A stretch of DNA of 64,000 bases, taken from Moorena producens 3L (GTDB lineage Bacteria > Cyanobacteriota > Cyanobacteriia > Cyanobacteriales > Coleofasciculaceae). Shown piece by piece: positions 28,061 to 36,400 of this stretch. The notes under the pieces are model-generated. The model worked only from the letters and a program-made list of their open reading frames with translations, was not told where the DNA came from and did no database searches. The stretch lies in assembly GCF_000211815.1 (NCBI RefSeq), contig NZ_GL890940.1, forward strand, positions 1 to 64,000. Direction: 5' to 3'. How positions within the stretch are numbered: position 1 is the first letter of the stretch; each line of letters opens with the position of its first letter. Position numbers and translations under genes: made by a program.

Positions 28061-28143
28061 GGTGCGTTGATAACGCACCCTACTAGTTGAGCTGACGGCT
28101 GACCGCTGACGGCTGACTGCTGACTGCTGACGGCTGACTGCTA
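28061..28143. repeat. GGTGCGTT hairpin and GCTGACG heptamer array
   Basis: Hairpin GGTGCGTTGATAACGCACC (28061-28079) of the family also at 9464 and 47613, then GCTGACG/GCTGACC heptamers ending in CTAAATGCTTAC, next to the 3' end of the 28156 gene. Confidence 0.65.
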
Positions 28144-28155
28144 AATGCTTACCTC

Positions 28156-29037
28156 TTAGCTTGCCATCTGCGGTTGATAAACTGGAAGAATTTCCAGCAA
28201 TTCCGAGTAAAGGCAGAGATTCTTAATAGTATATTTAACAAATAGTGACTCTTTCTGAGCACCACAAGATCCTTTCAGCTGCAATGTCTTACTTTCATCT
28301 TTAACTAATTCAGCACGACAATGGTAAATCAAGCCATTAGGTTTTTCAAAGCTGATCTCAGCTTGAATAGAATCCTGATTCACATCTTCCTTAATAATTG
28401 AACCACCAACTTTGTGCTTAAACCAATCCCATCCGTAGCGGAGGATAAGTTCCCTTTCCAATACCTGAATTTTAGTCGGTAGAATTCCCCAACCTCGATA
28501 AACCCGATTGAAGCATTCAATATCACCACTACGGATTAAAATTGATTTAAATGAATCTTGATCTAAGACACCATAGTATCTTCCATCTGGCAAGTCAATG
28601 GCAGTGGGAGCAAACCGATGACCACCAAAGTGGCTGGCTTTCCAGAGTCTGACATTGCTTAAAGATAACTCAGCAACAGTAGCTAAGGCTTTGCAGTAAA
28701 AAGGATTACCATACCTGGCGCAACACACATCATGGCTACCATGGGTACAAACTAAAATGTCTCTAGTATCACTGTCTTGTGTGACACAGTTTGGCGTTTC
28801 TCCAGCTAAGAATTGTCTGACAATCCCAGCTACCTCACCAAGATTAGTCACATCAAACTCTAGCTTGCTGTACCCTTTTAACCTGGCTTCACCGTTGTGA
28901 CTATAAATCAAAAGCTTAGTCTGATCTGCTTTTAGAGTTTTATTATTAGCAATCAGTAGGAATCTTACTGGCAGCTTACGCTGCTTTACCTCATCCACCA
29001 ATTTCCTAAGATTGTCTGGAATATACTTAGAATCCAT
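28156..29037 (-). CDS. Sucrase/ferredoxin-like protein (thioredoxin-fold [2Fe-2S] family)
   Basis: 293 residues. Signature segment: ILVCTHGSHDVCCARYGNPF (Cys97, Cys105, Cys106), then Cys115, SHFGGHRFAPTAIDLPDG with an H-x3-H pair, and YYGVLDQDSF. This is the sucrase/ferredoxin-like (Apd1-related) family, in which two Cys and two His bind a [2Fe-2S] cluster in a thioredoxin-like fold. A C-terminal part of about 110 residues is specific to this protein. It lies 335 bp downstream of the JmjC/cupin oxygenase on the same strand and could supply electrons to it; this is inference. Confidence 0.85.
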   Translation of the reverse strand: MDSKYIPDNLRKLVDEVKQRKLPVRFLLIANNKTLKADQTKLLIYSHNGEARLKGYSKLEFDVTNLGEVAGIVRQFLAGETPNCVTQDSDTRDILVCTHGSHDVCCARYGNPFYCKALATVAELSLSNVRLWKASHFGGHRFAPTAIDLPDGRYYGVLDQDSFKSILIRSGDIECFNRVYRGWGILPTKIQVLERELILRYGWDWFKHKVGGSIIKEDVNQDSIQAEISFEKPNGLIYHCRAELVKDESKTLQLKGSCGAQKESLFVKYTIKNLCLYSELLEILPVYQPQMAS

Positions 29038-29372
29038 GGCATTAGACAGCCACGGTTGGCGGCATTATACTAAAACATACACTTGGTAATTAGTACCACT
29101 ACCGATAATGTCTTCGGCTAACTGCTGTGAATGGTCAGAACAAAAAAAAGTGTTCATCGTTTTATCTCCTTAATTGTCATTTTATAAAAAAATATAAATA
29201 TTTTTTCTAGCATTTTTAATAGCTATGATATACAGATAATTGGTTTCTTGATTCCCGATTCCCGATTCCCGTTCCCCTCCTGGGAGGGGTTAGGGGTGGG
29301 TTCCGATTCCCGATTCCCGTTCCCCTCCTGGGAGGGGTTAGGGGTGGGTTCCGATTCCCGATTCCCTATTAC
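29038..29372. repeat. Spacer with TTCCCGA arrays and duplicated 48-bp unit
   Basis: 29251-29365 contains CGATTCC heptamers and two copies of a unit with CCCCTCCTGGGAGGGGTTAG, a strong hairpin. The array ends beside the stop of the cupin gene. No gene is seen. Confidence 0.65.
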
Positions 29373-30530
29373 TTATACTCTGGTATCAACAAAAATTATT
29401 CCTTCAGTAACTAAATGGGTTAAAAGAGGAACAACATCAACCTCCCAATCGAAACCTGGTAACCATGTCATGACATTACTACCGGTAAACCTCTCTCTGG
29501 TGAATAAATTTTCCACCAAGGATTCAGTTACTCCTCCTAAAATGATTTCTTTACCTGAAACGATAACTTGGTAGCCATTGTTATCTGGCAGCTGTGAAAT
29601 TTTGAGGCGCTTAAATTTGGGATTACTAAACCTAGTCTTTACACCATTGGGAAATATATTAAATCCTGCTTGCGCAGGTAGAGAGTATCTAGCTAGTGGC
29701 TTGACTAAGCCATCAAGATAACGGTTATATCGTTCCTGGATATCACTGTTAGTAAGGTATTCTTTGAAATTTTGGATTAAGTTATCAATCGACTGATCTA
29801 ATGGCTCAGCATCGAACCGCAGTGGTAAACTTTTACGCCAGGCTTCATTCTGCCGTAACTCACCTACTAACCAGTCTAAAAAATCTACACCAGTCTGGCA
29901 ATGAATCCCTAGGGTTAAATGTAGTGAAGGTTGATCTAGAGCAACAGCATAGTGCCAATGTCCACGGGGTATATACAACACATCACCAGGGGTAAGGGTA
30001 CACTTCAAGTAAGGGTCTCCTTCCGGAGGTGTTTCAGAGGCTGATTTTTGCTCAGTCAAGGGGTATTTTAGAGTATCGCTAAATACATACCATTCCTTGT
30101 TTCCCTCTATTTGCAAGATAAAGACTTCGTGAGTATCGTAGTGACAGGAAAATCCCTGTTTACTGGGCCATGAACAATAGGAATTGACTTGAGCACTATA
30201 GCCTAAATCTTGTCTAACTTCTGAGGTGAAGTTAGTAATTTCTGGTACTAGTTTATGTACCTTGTCGATGATTAGAGTTGCCCCTGACTGGCACCACTTG
30301 ATCAGATTCGCGTTTTCCTTTTCCTCCAAAACTTTGCCATCTAAGGCTAAGCGCAGCTCCGGATACTTGAATTGATGGAAATTCAGCAGATCGGTGAGTT
30401 TTTGCCAAGAAAATAGATCAGCAAACTTCCTTTCGTCCTCACTTGGAATAAATAGTGCTTTACTCGTCCAATGGTATTCTAGGAATTTATGCTCACTGTA
30501 TGGCTTGAGGATTTTTGCGAGCACTGACAT
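29373..30530 (-). CDS. JmjC/cupin-like 2-oxoglutarate Fe(II) oxygenase
   Basis: 385 residues. Fe-binding HxD in SCHYDTHEVFILQIEGNKEWYVF (about 127-129) and distal His in LTPGDVLYIPRGHWHYAV and LHLTLGIH match the cupin_4/JmjC hydroxylase family (ribosomal oxygenase RoxA/YcfD-like). A C-terminal helical/winged-helix-like part follows. YcfD hydroxylates ribosomal protein; related enzymes modify peptides. Here a 52-codon gene lies 185 bp upstream and a redox protein downstream on the same strand, so a peptide substrate is plausible but unproven. Confidence 0.83.
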   Translation of the reverse strand: MSVLAKILKPYSEHKFLEYHWTSKALFIPSEDERKFADLFSWQKLTDLLNFHQFKYPELRLALDGKVLEEKENANLIKWCQSGATLIIDKVHKLVPEITNFTSEVRQDLGYSAQVNSYCSWPSKQGFSCHYDTHEVFILQIEGNKEWYVFSDTLKYPLTEQKSASETPPEGDPYLKCTLTPGDVLYIPRGHWHYAVALDQPSLHLTLGIHCQTGVDFLDWLVGELRQNEAWRKSLPLRFDAEPLDQSIDNLIQNFKEYLTNSDIQERYNRYLDGLVKPLARYSLPAQAGFNIFPNGVKTRFSNPKFKRLKISQLPDNNGYQVIVSGKEIILGGVTESLVENLFTRERFTGSNVMTWLPGFDWEVDVVPLLTHLVTEGIIFVDTRV

Positions 30531-30715
30531 AACTATTTGATAAAAATTAGCAACAAATAATTTATACTAAGCAAATAGCTTGCACCAGAAATATAATTGA
30601 GAAAATTTCTCTAATTTCTGATACAAGCTCGGATTAAGCCAACACTATTAGCAACTAATTATTGCTAACAATTCTGGGCTCATAAGCAATAGCTACCTGA
30701 TCAGGCCAGATAGTT

Positions 30716-30874
30716 TCAGGATTCCTCGCTTCTAAGATCACCACCGTCAGCGTCAGTATTTAGGCAAGATTCAGTAGTCTTATGGGAATTATTAGGAACG
30801 ATTTCCTTGATTTCGAGTGTAATTTTGCTAGCAGGGCGCTTTTCAGCAGTAAATCCTTTGATTTGCTCTAACAT
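30716..30874 (-). CDS. Candidate 52-residue precursor peptide
   Basis: ATG at 30874, stop at 30716-30718. N-terminal half MLEQIKGFTAEKRPASKITL, then EIKEIVPNNSHKTTES, a single Cys37, and an acidic C-terminus NTDADGGDLRSEES. A ribosome site GGAG lies 7 bases before the start. A hydrophilic leader-like first half, one Cys and an Asp/Gly-rich end fit a ribosomally made, modified peptide, and the next gene is a JmjC/cupin oxygenase. No known precursor family is recognised. An IS630 copy ends 91 bp upstream (30965), so the native promoter may be displaced. Confidence 0.55.
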   Translation of the reverse strand: MLEQIKGFTAEKRPASKITLEIKEIVPNNSHKTTESCLNTDADGGDLRSEES

Positions 30875-30964
30875 ACTGTGTCTCCATCTAGTGTAGATTC
30901 ACCCTTTTGCTGCTTAACCTTTCGGCTATTGCTGGAAAGGCTCAGTGATCGGGTCTATTTTATA

Positions 30965-32176
30965 AGCTGTTCGGCATTTAAATTGGTATAATAAAAATTA
31001 ATAAATAACCCAATAATAGGAAATATGCCAGCAAAAAATTATCTGACACAAGAGCAAAAAACAATACTTCAAAAAGCCTTAAAAATAGAAGAAAATGGAA
31101 ATATTAGAGAACGTATTTTAATTTTGCTGTTGTTGAATAGTGGAAAAACACAGTTAGAAATTGCTGAAGTTTTGGGTTGTTCAAAGAACACAGTCTGTTA
31201 TTGGTGTGTCCACGGAGATCCAGATGACTTAGAGAGTCTTAAAGATAAAAGAATGAAAGGCAATCACCAAAAAGCAACAAAACAATATATAGAAGTATTA
31301 TTAGAATTAGTCGAAAAAGAACCCGAAGAATTAGGATATGAATTTGGTCGATGGACAGCTCAAAAATTAGCCGTTAATTTAGAAGATACAACAGGCATCA
31401 AGTTAAGTGGGTCTCAAGTTCGTAGGATACTAGTCAAGAAAAAATATGTTTACCTTTGGTCAAAGTATAGCTTAGATTCTAAAAAAGACCCTAAAAAAAG
31501 GGAAGCATTTAAAAAGAAACTAGATGAGTATTTAAAAATAGAAAAAGAAAGCCCAGAGCGTCTTCAGGTATGGTTTTGGGATGAAAGCGGATTTAGTTTG
31601 AGAGTCATCAGAAGAAAAAACTGGTGTAAAAGAGGAAAGCGAAAAAAAGTTAGAGGAGACCGTTCGCGCAGCGTCGGGCTTTGCCCGAAAGGCAAGGGAG
31701 AGTTAATGTGATGGGAGCTTTGCGATATTCAGATAAAAAAAGATTTGTAGATTTCCTCAAAAAAAGCAATAGTCAAACTTTTTATGAAGTTTTAAAAACC
31801 TTTTATAAAGAGCTAGAAAATGAATGGATGGAAGCGGGTAATCAACTAGAAGACTTTGCTAAGAAAGGACCGAAAATCGTCATTATTTTAGACAATGCTA
31901 GTTTTCACAAAAAAGCCGAATATATTCATAAAATAGAAGAAGATATGCCGAATATTTATTTAGAATATCTTCCCGAGTATAGTCCTGATTATAACTTAAT
32001 TGAATTGGTTTGGCATTCAGCAAAAGAATATATTGCCAATCGAGTTTTCAAATCAATTGAAGAATTAGAATGTTTGTTAAATCATCTTTTAAATGAAGGA
32101 GGGTTAATTATAAAATGGGTACGAAAAATAAAAAACAAAGGCAATGCTGTTATCACAGTTTAAATGCGCAACAGCT
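30965..32176 (+). mobile_element. IS630-family insertion sequence, copy B (1212 bp)
   Basis: Same length and ends as copy A (AGCTGTTCGGC...CAACAGCT), flanked by TA at 30963-30964 and 32177-32178. Near-identical to copy A, so at least one transposition or conversion is recent. It sits upstream of the candidate peptide gene and pointing away from it. Confidence 0.93.
31025..32163 (+). pseudogene. IS630 transposase, copy B, frame broken by the same 32-bp repeat
   Basis: Frames 31025-31711 and 31681-32163 correspond to those of copy A and contain the same 32-base palindromic insertion (about 31661-31692). I see one residue difference (FAKKGPK here, FANKGPK in copy A). Because both copies carry the insertion, it predates the spread of this IS, so a copy with a split transposase was still mobilised. 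Confidence 0.88.
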
Positions 32177-32708
32177 TACACTGTAACTCAAAGGCAACGC
32201 GGCAGTCAATAGTTGAGAAATTATTTTGATAAATTTTACTAAAGCTATCCTAAGCCTATAAGCTAAGAGTTAGCCTTAGAGAAGATCAAGCTTGTATAGT
32301 AAGGCTTGCTATGGTTTGCTTAGCAATAATTATTATTAATGAACTCTCTAGAGTTAAGTGGACTATAGAGAATCAGCAGTCGTCAGCTGTCAGCCGTCAG
32401 CTGTCAGCCGTGAGCATTAGGCTCACGCTATGGGAACAGCCTAATGCTTTACATAAACCTGGAACCAAAAAATTTAAGAGTTGGAGATTTTATCAAATTG
32501 AAAGTCTGGGTAAAAGCCCATCTAAGCATTCAGCAGTAAACCATTGGCCTTTGGCCAAGCGTGCCCATAAGCTAGCACCTCAAGTAGCGTGCGGATAGCG
32601 CTAATCGCTGATAGCTGATAGCTGAGAGCTGATAGCTGATAGCTGAGAGCTGATACGCGACACGCTGATAGCTTACCAGCACTCTGCTCTTAAGGAAGTG
32701 CTAAGCTG
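32177..32708. repeat. Intergenic repeats upstream of Na/Pi transporter 3' end
   Basis: 32377-32412 has GTCAGCT/CGTCAGC heptamers; 32605-32672 has AGCTGAT heptamers interrupted by TACGCGACACG. A short GCTTGTATAGTAAGGCTTGC stretch lies near 32290. No supported gene. Confidence 0.55.
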
Positions 32709-33848
32709 TCACAGCAAGGTGGATAGACTCAGAAGTAGTACAGGAATCAAGAAGAAAACGCTTGCAATATAGACAAAGGCTAAATACTTCCGCTCAGTGG
32801 CAACAGCGGCTAAGGTTTCTGCACCCAGGATTGGCATTTGTCTCAACACAGGAATGCTGTAGATGATCACAACTGCGAGGCTGTTGTAAAGTAGATGCAC
32901 TGTAGCTATTTCTAGAGCAGGGATTGGGTTTTCCGTTATTCCGGTCGCCGCAAGTAAAGCAGTGATACAGGTTCCGATATTTGCCCCTAGGGTGAAGGGA
33001 TAAATTTCTTGTAAGCTCAATAAACCTGTACCAGCTAGGGGAACGATCAGGCTGGTGGTAGTTGAGGAAGATTGCACGATTACAGTGACTAGTGTCCCAG
33101 AAGCAATCCCAGCAATGGGACCGTTACCGATAGCAGTGTGCAACATCTGATTCGCTCGTCCTACCATTAGGGTTTTGAGCAGTTTGCCAATGAAAAAGAT
33201 GGATAGGAAAATAACACTGATACCTAGGACAATCAGGGCAATACCATTAAATGGTTCTGGGAAAATGTTACTGATAGTTTTAATCCTATCAGTGACTGGA
33301 GCAGTGGCAAATTTAATCAGATTAACGTTGTTTAAGCTGAGCGAGTTTTCCCCCACAACCAGGCTTGTTAAAAACAGACTAATCTTTTCCAGGAAGTGAG
33401 TGGTAATTTCCAAAGGTAGGAAGATAACGACACTAATCAGATTGAATAAGTCGTGGATGGTTGCAGCAGCAAAAGCCTGTTTAAATTCGTCCTTATTTTG
33501 AATATGTCCTAAACTAACCAGTGTATTAGTGATGGTGGTGCCAATGTTAGCGCCCATAACCATAGGAACAGCCGTTGCCACTGGCAAACCACCAGCTACT
33601 AGACCTACAATAATCGAGGTTACTGTACTTGAAGATTGGATTAAAGCAGTTGCTAGGGTACCGACAATTAAAGCAGCAAAGGGATTAGTAGCAAACTCGA
33701 ACAATTCCTTAGCTTGCTCCCCAGTAGCTGACCTAAAGCCTGTACCAATTATCCCTACTGCCAAAATTAGTAGGTAAACCAAAACCAGAATACCTACCCA
33801 TTTGTAGAAGCTAATAACAAGCTTGTCTGAGTTCTGAACCCTTTCCAT
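32709..33848 (-). CDS. Na+/phosphate cotransporter family protein (NptA/PF02690 type)
   Basis: 379 residues with the two inverted Na/Pi repeats: first QSSSTVTSIIVGLVAGG (about 68-84) and VMGANIGTTITNTLV, second QSSSTTTSLIVPLAGTG (about 261-277) and LGANIGTCITALLAATG. The QSSS motifs bind sodium and phosphate. About 8-9 hydrophobic helices. It should import phosphate with sodium across the plasma membrane. No regulatory PhoU-like tail is present. Single gene between repeat clusters. Confidence 0.9.
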   Translation of the reverse strand: MERVQNSDKLVISFYKWVGILVLVYLLILAVGIIGTGFRSATGEQAKELFEFATNPFAALIVGTLATALIQSSSTVTSIIVGLVAGGLPVATAVPMVMGANIGTTITNTLVSLGHIQNKDEFKQAFAAATIHDLFNLISVVIFLPLEITTHFLEKISLFLTSLVVGENSLSLNNVNLIKFATAPVTDRIKTISNIFPEPFNGIALIVLGISVIFLSIFFIGKLLKTLMVGRANQMLHTAIGNGPIAGIASGTLVTVIVQSSSTTTSLIVPLAGTGLLSLQEIYPFTLGANIGTCITALLAATGITENPIPALEIATVHLLYNSLAVVIIYSIPVLRQMPILGAETLAAVATERKYLAFVYIASVFFLIPVLLLSLSTLL

Positions 33849-33896
33849 TACTTTATTATTACTGTATTAGTTTATTCAGCAACTACCAAGTCAAAC

Positions 33897-34170
33897 TGTA
33901 AGCTATCAGCTATCAGCTTTCAGCTATCAGCTATCAGCTATCAGCTATCAGCTATCAGCTTTCAGCTATCAGCTATCAGCTATCAGTTATCAGCTATCAG
34001 TTATCAGCTTTCAGCTTATGCGCTACGCGCACGCTACTTGAGGTGCTTATGCGCTACGCGCACCCTAAGCGAACAGCCAAAGGCTGACGGCTGACGGCTG
34101 ACGGCTGAAGGCTGAAGGCTGAAGGCTGAAGGCTGACCGCTGACCGCTGTTCGCGTAGCGTGCGCGTAGC
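33897..34170. repeat. CTATCAG and GCTGACG/GCTGAAG heptamer arrays
   Basis: 33899-34017 holds about 17 CTATCAG/CTTTCAG units; 34079-34146 holds GGCTGAC, then GGCTGAA, then CCGCTGA units, joined by CGCTACGCGCACGCTA-type palindromes. The right end leads into the 3' end of the flavoprotein gene at 34185. Confidence 0.85.
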
Positions 34171-34184
34171 GCATATGCTTAAAA

Positions 34185-35696
34185 TCAAGGTAACCAAAAA
34201 TTAGTGAATAACGTCTGACCAAACTCCCGTACAGTTTTGTTAATATTCCGTGTTATCTGAATATGGAATTCATCTGCATCAACAGGAATAATCTTAGCTA
34301 GATTCCCTTGTCTAAAGCGCCTAATTACCAAATTTGCTGCCTCTAAACCGGTAACATACGCTTTTTCCTGAGACCAAGAACCGTGGCGAGTGACAATCCA
34401 ATCCCCGCTCATAAATACATTTTGAATACTAGTGGTTCGCTGCATCATATACTGATAGCTACCGGGAGCAAAGTGAGTCACCCCTTGGGGTACTCGAATC
34501 ACAGTACTGTCAATCAGATTTGCCTCTCTAAAACCAGAAACACAGGTGCCTAAGTCACGCTGAACTTTCTGGATAATTTGCTCATCACTCAGGGGTAGCA
34601 ACTGGTTAGCATGGTAAAAGTCTGCTTCAATCACGCTACCAGGTTCATCCCGGTACTCATCGTGCAAGGCATTAAGGTCAAAAAATGTCCAACCCGTGGT
34701 TGCATCAAAGCCAAAACAAGCATTAGAGGGATGACGAATCTCAACTTTGCGGTCAAACCATAGCCTGGTTGATAGCACATCAATTGCCCCTAAATTCATC
34801 AGGTTGCGGAATTCCTTGCGGCTTTGGAGCATGGTGCTACTCTGAAGGATTTTCTTCATACCATTGATACTGACAGCAAAAATCACCGCGTCAGCCTCAA
34901 AGCATTCATCACCACACATCACCCCTTTGGCCTTGCCTGTGTGGTCTAAAATAATGTCATTAACCCGTTTATTGGTAAGTACCTTTCCCCCGGCTTTTTC
35001 AATCTGTTCCACCCAGGGTTTAAATATCATTTGTGCTACCGTTCCTCGGCACCAGACCACATCAAAGTCCGGTTGGTGAGCCAAAATGAAGTAATACAGC
35101 ATTCCTAGGGCGGCTGCGGCTGAACATTGCTCTCCTGGAGCAAATAAACCCACTAACAGCATGGGCTCAAAGGAATCCTTGTAGAGTCGAGCCGAAACCC
35201 CAAACTGTTTAAATAATTCACGGGCGGTTACCGAGTCGTACCTAGCCCACGCCTGGTGGGAATTATCGAAGTCAATAACGGCATAGAGCAGGGGTAAGGC
35301 AGAGAGTCGATCAATCAGGGGTAAGCGTTTGAAATCAGTGTAGAGGAAGGTTCCTAGAGGGGTGGGAAGTCGTGGTTCATTTTGAAATATAGGGGATTCG
35401 ACTTCTAATCCAGCAGGAGAATACTGGGAAGAACGGGTGAAAGGAGTGAAAGGATTGAGTCGGAGTTCCTTTACGAGGTTGAAAATGTTGTGATAGGGAT
35501 ACCAGAAACCATGAATTCCCCCTTCTACAGAACGTCCACCGGTCGTTTTCCATCCTGCCACTAAACCACCGGGAGAGGAACTTGCTTCTAGGAGAGTGAC
35601 ATCGTAACCTTGTTTGGCTAAGTGGTGAGTTGCGCCTAAGCCTGCCCATCCAGCACCGACTACAACTACTCGTTTTCTTTCTGAGAGTTCTGACAT
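34185..35696 (-). CDS. FAD-dependent oxidoreductase, carotenoid desaturase/isomerase-like
   Basis: 503 residues. Dinucleotide-binding VVVGAGWAGLGATHHLAKQGYDVTLLEAS (8-36) with SPGGLVAGW and GGIHGFWYPYHN, typical of the phytoene/zeta-carotene desaturase and amine-oxidase superfamily. Middle segments such as LLVGLFAPGEQCSAAAALGMLYY and the C-terminal VFMSGDWIVTRHGSWSQEKAYVTGLEAAN (FAD-binding end) are as in zeta-carotene-desaturase-like proteins. It is not a canonical CrtP or CrtQ by eye; substrate unknown. Single gene, next to heptamer arrays at both ends. Confidence 0.83.
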   Translation of the reverse strand: MSELSERKRVVVVGAGWAGLGATHHLAKQGYDVTLLEASSSPGGLVAGWKTTGGRSVEGGIHGFWYPYHNIFNLVKELRLNPFTPFTRSSQYSPAGLEVESPIFQNEPRLPTPLGTFLYTDFKRLPLIDRLSALPLLYAVIDFDNSHQAWARYDSVTARELFKQFGVSARLYKDSFEPMLLVGLFAPGEQCSAAAALGMLYYFILAHQPDFDVVWCRGTVAQMIFKPWVEQIEKAGGKVLTNKRVNDIILDHTGKAKGVMCGDECFEADAVIFAVSINGMKKILQSSTMLQSRKEFRNLMNLGAIDVLSTRLWFDRKVEIRHPSNACFGFDATTGWTFFDLNALHDEYRDEPGSVIEADFYHANQLLPLSDEQIIQKVQRDLGTCVSGFREANLIDSTVIRVPQGVTHFAPGSYQYMMQRTTSIQNVFMSGDWIVTRHGSWSQEKAYVTGLEAANLVIRRFRQGNLAKIIPVDADEFHIQITRNINKTVREFGQTLFTNFWLP

Positions 35697-36400
35697 TGGC
35701 CTTTTCTTGAGTCTATTTACAACTCTTTTCTCAGGATGACATAACTATGAAGTTATGTTAAGGTCACTGCGTAATCGGTGATGCGATGCTCCTTTGGAGC
35801 CGCTACGCGAACGCATTCGGCAAATCCTCAATACAGCAGTGGCTATTACCCATTACCCATTACCCATTACCCATTACCCATTACCCATTACCCATTACTC
35901 TCCAAAAAAAAAAGCGGCTGCAACCATTGCTACAACCGCCACTGTACATCAACTGGGAGGAAATCCTAGAGGCATATGTCAAAAACTGTCCAAGATGTTT
36001 GACAAGCTCTAGTAAAGCTACGTTACTTACTTAATACAAGGTGTCTTCCACAGATTCCCGAAAATTTGATCAGAAATTTCTGGCAATTGGGAAACATCAC
36101 TGCTTGCCTTAGGTGTTAGGAGTTAGGTGTTAGGTGTTAGGTGTTAGGTGTTAGGTGTTAGGTATTAGGTATCAGGTATTAGGTGTTAGGTCTTACAACT
36201 TAACTTAAAATCTTGTATTTTAACCGCCAAGTAATTATTTAGTGATATTTTATATTAACTGTTAGATATTAACTGTTAGATATTAACTGTTAGATAGTTA
36301 ATCAAAGTTTCTAGTCCCTAGTAATTAACACATAATACCTAGACTGTCAACAGCTGAATACTGGGTTAGTCTTAACCAAAACTCCGAGTATCCTGGAGTA
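35697..36400. repeat. Intergenic region with CCATTAC, TTAGGTG and 14-bp arrays
   Basis: 35843-35898 has eight CCATTAC heptamers. 36109-36192 has about twelve TTAGGTG/TTAGGTA heptamers. 36252-36295 has three TATTAACTGTTAGA units. A terminator-like hairpin is at 35904-35939. No gene is seen. Confidence 0.8.
35904..35939 (-). terminator. Intrinsic terminator on minus strand
   Basis: Read on the minus strand, GCGGTTG...CAGCCGC (7-bp stem with one G-T pair) is followed by ten T. Nothing coding precedes it on that strand within 600 bp, so it may end a small RNA from the 35940-36100 region; no promoter is evident. Confidence 0.55.

Noticed and set aside
29248..29574. 108-codon plus-strand frame
   Set aside because: Its first half is the CCCCTCCTGGGAGGGG repeat and its second half is antisense to the JmjC/cupin gene.
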